Both the position numbers and the translations under genes were made by a program. Below the pieces are notes generated by a model. That model worked only from the letters and a program-made list of their open reading frames with translations, did not search any database and was not told the DNA's origin. 64,000 nt of DNA from contig JBBIJR010000007.1 in the NCBI GenBank assembly GCA_037445875.1, positions 1-64,000 of the forward strand. The letters are read 5' to 3'. This document shows positions 60,361 to 64,000 of the stretch, in pieces. Position 1 is the stretch's first letter; each line of letters opens with the position of its first letter. Origin of the DNA: JBBIJR01 sp037445875 (GTDB lineage Bacteria > CLD3 > SB21).

Positions 60361-63300
60361 ATGACCCTTACAGAACTTTCGATCAAGAGGCCTACGCTGA
60401 TCCTGATCGTCTTTGCTGCGCTGACGGTGCTCGGCCTCTTCGGTCTCACACAACTGAAGTACGAACTACTGCCGAAGATCACGCCGCCGGTGGTGGTCAT
60501 AACGACGGCCTATCCGGGCGCGTCCCCCTCCGAAGTGGAGAACACGGTCACGAAGCCGATCGAGGACGCCGTTTCGGGCCTGGATAAGATCGATCGCGTG
60601 AATTCGACGTCGCAGGAAGGCCTTTCGTTCGTTACAATCGAGTTCATCCAATCCGCAGACATCGACGTGGCCCTGCAGGACGCGCAGCGCCGGGTGAACG
60701 GTATACTGGCGACGCTGCCGGAAGACGTGCGGCCGCCGGTCCTTTCGAAGATTGCGTTGGACGAAATCCCCGTACTCCGCCTCGGCGCCACGAGTTCCCT
60801 GGCCCCGCGCGAATTCTTTCAGTTCCTCAAGGACCACGTTCAGCCGCAGATCGCCCGGATTGCGGGCGTCGGCCAGGTGGTGCTTGTGGGCGGGGAAGAA
60901 CGCGAGATACGCGTCAATCTGGACGCTGACAAAGTACGTTCGTACGGCCTGTCCATCGCACAGGTAACGGGCGCCATCAAGGCATCCAACCTCGACTTCC
61001 CGACCGGCAAGATCGCTGATGCGCGTAACCAGTACATCGTGCGCGTGGCGGGCAAATTCACCTCCGTCGAGGAGATCCGCAACCTCGTCATCGCGCGGTC
61101 GGACCAGGGCGGTGAGATTCGACTGTCCAACCTGGCGGAAGTGGAAGACGGCAGCCGTGACCTGACGAGTGCGAGCCGACTCAACGGCAACGCGGCCGTC
61201 GGCATTCTTGTTCAGAAACAGTCCGATGCCAATGCCGTCGACGTGAGCCGGCTCGTGAGGGCGCAATTGACCAAATTGGAAACGGCATACGCCCGGCACG
61301 GCCTGAAGTTCGACGTCGCGCAAGACGGCTCGACCTTTACGACCGATGCGGCCGACGGCGTCAAACACGACCTGGCGCTCGCCGTCCTGCTCGTGGCGGC
61401 CGTCATGTTCCTGTTTCTCCACAGCGTCCGTAATTCGCTCATCGTCATGGTTGCCATACCGGCCTCGCTGTTTTCGACGCTCTTTGTGATGTATCTGATG
61501 GGTTTTTCCCTCAACCTCATGACGTTGCTCGGTCTGTCTTTGGTGATCGGCATCCTGGTAGACGATTCCATCGTTGTGCTGGAGAACATCTACCATCACC
61601 TTGAAAAGGGGGAGGAACGCCGATCCGCAGCCCTGCAGGGACGGAACGAGATCGGTTTTGCCGCCCTGTCGATCACCCTTGTGGACGTGGTCGTGTTCGT
61701 TCCGTTGTCGCTGACCTCCGGGCTCATCGGCGATATCATGCGCGAATTCGCCATTGTCGTGGTGGTTTCTACGATGATGAGCCTCTTCGTGTCCTTCACG
61801 ATCACGCCGCTGCTGGCCTCCCGGTTCTCCAAACTCGAGCATGCGAATCGCCGTTCGCTCATGGGAAAGTTCGCCGTCGGGTTCGAGGCGCTCTATGAAC
61901 ACATCAAGGAACATTATCTGAACCTCCTTCGCTGGAGCCTTGTGCATCGCAAAACGATCGTGTTCGGGACGGCGCTCGTTTTCATCTCATCCGTTGCATT
62001 GATCCCGATGGGCTTCATCGGTAATGAGTTCATCACCGAATCGGACCGCGGTGAGTTCACCGTCTTCATCGAGACGCCGCCGGGCGCGACGATCGAACAT
62101 ACGAATCTCGTGACGCTGCAAGTCGAGAAGATGATAGGGGCTCTGCCCGAAGTGCGCAAGGTCTTCACCAACGTCGGGGCATCTAGCGAAGGCTTTATCG
62201 GTCAGAGTTCCAACAACATCTCCGAACTCAATGTCACGCTGGTTCCGAGGCAGGAGCGCTCCAAGAGCACCAGCGAAGTGGGGCGGGAGATCAAGCTCAT
62301 GGTGCAGCAGCTACCCGGAGTCAAAGTGCGCGTCAATCCGATCGGCATCTTCGGAACGGCGAACCAGACCCCGATCCAGATCGTTGTCGGAGGCACGAAC
62401 ATGGACGACGTGCGTGCCGGCGCCGCAAAGGCCATGGCGGCGCTCCAATCCATTCCGGGCACGGCGGACGTTCGCCTGTCCTCCGAGGAAGGAAAGCCCG
62501 AGACGCGGGTCGAGGTGGATCGACAGAAGATGGCGGCGTACGGCCTGACGATGGCCGACGTCGGGAGCACCCTGCGTCTTGCGCTAAGCGGCGACGACGA
62601 TTCGAAATACCGGGACCGCTCCGATGAATACACGATCCGCATCCGTCTCGATGAATTCGACCGCTCCGACGTCGGGACGGTGGGCGACCTGACGTTCCTC
62701 AACTCGAAGGGACAGCTGATCGAACTGAAGCAGTTCGCCTCCATCTACCAGGCGTCGGGACCGACCAAACTGCAGCGCCAGGACCGGAACGGCTCCATCA
62801 CGGTGTTCTCCCAGGTTGCTGGCCGTCCGAGCGGCACGATCGTGGAAGAGTTCAAGCAGCGGATGGCTGCGGAAAAACTTCCCGCCGGTGTGAGTTTGTC
62901 GTACCTAGGCGACGAGAAAAACCGGGAGGAAGGATTCGGCAGTCTGGGCCTCGCGCTGATCGCCGGCATTCTCTTCGTCTACATGATCATGGTCGCGCTG
63001 TATGACTCGTTCGTGTATCCGTTCGTCGTGCTCTTTTCCATACCGGTAGCCATCGTAGGCGCCCTGCTGGCGCTTGCCCTCACCATGAATTCCCTTTCGA
63101 TCTTCTCCATCCTGGGTATCATCATGCTGGTGGGTCTGGTGGCCAAAAACGCCATTCTCCTCGTCGACCGCGCTAACGACATGCGTGCGGCGGGGTTGGG
63201 GGTGATGGAGGCCCTGATGGAGGCCGGAGCGACGCGGCTGCGGCCCATTCTCATGACGACGATGGCCATGGTGATCGGCATGCTGCCGATCGCATTGTCG

Positions 63301-63498
63301 TCGGGCGCCGGCAGCGAGTGGAAACACGGCCTGGCCTGGGCGCTCGTCGGCGGGCTCACAAGTTCCATGTTCCTGACCCTCGTGCTCGTGCCGGTGGTGT
63401 ACGTCAAGGTGGACCAGTGGCGGGAAGCGCTGCCGATGCTGGTGAAGCGGTTTGCAGGACGAAACACGGTGAGCGTCCGTGTTCCTGCCGGCGCTTGA
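60361..63498 (+). CDS. RND efflux transporter (HAE1/AcrB family)
   Basis: 1045 aa, the standard size. It starts MTLTELSIKRPTLILIVFAA and has VVITTAYPGASPSEVENTVT, the opening of HAE1 pumps. The TM4 Asp pair is in GLSLVIGILVDDSIVVLENI. The second half repeats the fold: FVYMIMVALYDSFVYPFVVL, LVGLVAKNAILLVDRANDMR, RLRPILMTTMAMVIG. It exports drugs, lipids or metabolites with protons. Eighteen bases separate it from the adaptor gene. Substrate unknown. Confidence 0.95.
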   Translation: MTLTELSIKRPTLILIVFAALTVLGLFGLTQLKYELLPKITPPVVVITTAYPGASPSEVENTVTKPIEDAVSGLDKIDRVNSTSQEGLSFVTIEFIQSADIDVALQDAQRRVNGILATLPEDVRPPVLSKIALDEIPVLRLGATSSLAPREFFQFLKDHVQPQIARIAGVGQVVLVGGEEREIRVNLDADKVRSYGLSIAQVTGAIKASNLDFPTGKIADARNQYIVRVAGKFTSVEEIRNLVIARSDQGGEIRLSNLAEVEDGSRDLTSASRLNGNAAVGILVQKQSDANAVDVSRLVRAQLTKLETAYARHGLKFDVAQDGSTFTTDAADGVKHDLALAVLLVAAVMFLFLHSVRNSLIVMVAIPASLFSTLFVMYLMGFSLNLMTLLGLSLVIGILVDDSIVVLENIYHHLEKGEERRSAALQGRNEIGFAALSITLVDVVVFVPLSLTSGLIGDIMREFAIVVVVSTMMSLFVSFTITPLLASRFSKLEHANRRSLMGKFAVGFEALYEHIKEHYLNLLRWSLVHRKTIVFGTALVFISSVALIPMGFIGNEFITESDRGEFTVFIETPPGATIEHTNLVTLQVEKMIGALPEVRKVFTNVGASSEGFIGQSSNNISELNVTLVPRQERSKSTSEVGREIKLMVQQLPGVKVRVNPIGIFGTANQTPIQIVVGGTNMDDVRAGAAKAMAALQSIPGTADVRLSSEEGKPETRVEVDRQKMAAYGLTMADVGSTLRLALSGDDDSKYRDRSDEYTIRIRLDEFDRSDVGTVGDLTFLNSKGQLIELKQFASIYQASGPTKLQRQDRNGSITVFSQVAGRPSGTIVEEFKQRMAAEKLPAGVSLSYLGDEKNREEGFGSLGLALIAGILFVYMIMVALYDSFVYPFVVLFSIPVAIVGALLALALTMNSLSIFSILGIIMLVGLVAKNAILLVDRANDMRAAGLGVMEALMEAGATRLRPILMTTMAMVIGMLPIALSSGAGSEWKHGLAWALVGGLTSSMFLTLVLVPVVYVKVDQWREALPMLVKRFAGRNTVSVRVPAGA

Positions 63499-63505
63499 AT
63501 AGTGG

Positions 63506-63534
63506 TTGCTAACCGCCGCTAGGGTCGCTATATT
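63506..63534 (+). promoter_or_regulatory. Candidate promoter of the last gene
   Basis: TTGCTA (63506-63511) and TATATT (63529-63534) are separated by 17 bp. Transcription would start near 63541, only 2 nt before the first possible ATG. Confidence 0.55.
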
Positions 63535-63542
63535 CGCTCCCT

Positions 63543-64000
63543 ATGAAGAACCATGGAGGAGAGTGGAGAGCGCCGCAGGCCGCCGAATTCCAGCCATGCG
63601 CGGCCGCCAGCCGGGGGAATTTGAACCCAGGAAGCGCTTTCTCCTCCACAAAGCGGTTCTTCGTGTTTTTCCTGACGGCCGTCCTGTCCGCGGGTATTCC
63701 TGCGAGCGCTGTAGAGCCAGGAGACAGCGCAGCGGCGGACAGTCTCGAAAACAAAGACCGGCTCTATCCTCTTCCGTTGCTGTTCTGGACGCCGCAAACG
63801 AAATTGGGCGGCGGGCTGTCGCTTCTGTACGTCCTGCGCAACGGCCGCACGGACTCGATCGGCCGCCCAAACACGTGGAGCGCGTCGAGCCTGTTCACTC
63901 AGAAAAAGCAACTGCAGCTCTCCGTCGCCATGGATCGCTATTGGGACGAATTCGTCTACCGTCTGTCGGGAAGCGCCGGCTACATGAAGTTCCCCGATTA
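63543..64000 (+). CDS. Outer-membrane barrel protein of BamA/surface-antigen type (5' part, runs off the window)
   Basis: About 150 codons are visible. A signal peptide is clear (KRFFVFFLTAVLSAGIPASA), followed by an acidic linker and a beta-barrel opening: LYPLPLLFWTPQTKLGGGLS, then SSLFTQKKQLQLSVAMDRYW. The pattern P-L-x-F-x-T-x-T-x-GGG resembles the 'bacterial surface antigen' (BamA/TamA C-terminal) barrels. Starts: ATG 63543 lies at the predicted transcript start and would be leaderless; TTG 63621 is preceded by GGGGGAAT and gives a tidier signal peptide. The gene continues past the edge. Confidence 0.7.
   Translation, partial: MKNHGGEWRAPQAAEFQPCAAASRGNLNPGSAFSSTKRFFVFFLTAVLSAGIPASAVEPGDSAAADSLENKDRLYPLPLLFWTPQTKLGGGLSLLYVLRNGRTDSIGRPNTWSASSLFTQKKQLQLSVAMDRYWDEFVYRLSGSAGYMKFPD

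Overview
The window looks like part of a moderately GC-rich scaffold from an uncultured bacterium of the FCB superphylum (Bacteroidota / Ignavibacteriota neighbourhood). Evidence: a type IX secretion C-terminal sorting domain (PNPFNPSTTIEY near 41.84 kb), a BshC bacillithiol enzyme, an AURKAIP1/COX24-type tiny ribosomal protein, many lipoproteins and an RND efflux operon. Two runs of N (51553-51651 and 52741-52750) show that it is a draft assembly. No rRNA, tRNA, CRISPR array or prophage was recognised.

Layout. 0-1.4 kb: a RelE/ParE-type toxin-antitoxin pair followed by a relic of an RHS core. 1.4-6.5 kb (+): outer-membrane TPR/beta-barrel protein, membrane GT2 synthase, GH26-like hydrolase and a frameshifted cysteine-synthase-like gene; this has the architecture of a synthase-dependent exopolysaccharide operon. 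6.6-17.1 kb (-): two thioredoxin-fold proteins, an amino-acid permease, a Na/phosphate symporter with PhoU-like tail, a 45-aa membrane protein, TruA, a DUF1028 hydrolase, a 31-aa COX24-like protein, HU, SppA and an oligopeptide-binding lipoprotein. 17.2-21.8 kb (-): an unrecognised 922-aa protein downstream of a long-chain acyl-CoA synthetase. 22.3-30.7 kb (-): response regulator, radical SAM protein, two glycosyltransferases, flippase, polysaccharide deacetylase and BshC; the last six overlap by exactly 4 nt at each junction.

30.8-38.4 kb (+): aconitase with a very basic C-terminal tail, a SirB1-type protein and a TIGR02757 protein, again linked by 4-nt overlaps; then ClpC and a small partner of unknown function. 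38.5-42.1 kb: lower-GC stretch with a decayed propeller lipoprotein, an intact propeller lipoprotein and the 3' part of a T9SS-exported protein. 42.1-47.5 kb (-): MFS transporter, then an OPT peptide transporter, a PqqD/RRE-like protein and a PepD dipeptidase as a peptide-use operon. 47.7-50.6 kb (+): two HAD phosphatases, a SPOR lipoprotein and a 3-hydroxyacyl-CoA dehydrogenase. 50.8-54 kb: an orphan biotin carrier, a repeat cluster around an assembly gap, a fatty acid hydroxylase and an ElbB-like gene broken by a second gap. 54-64 kb (+): M3 oligopeptidase, two tandem TetR regulators and a TolC-HlyD-RND efflux set, then an outer-membrane barrel that runs off the end.

Three themes stand out. 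First, translation is tightly coupled: many junctions overlap by 4 nt as ATGA, GTGA or TTGA, which fixes several non-ATG starts. Second, seven sigma70-like promoters with an exact 17-bp spacer can be read by eye, four of them with the -10 TATATT. Third, an inverted repeat GGAAACC...GGTTTCC occurs three times around the two TetR genes and is the likely operator of the efflux locus.
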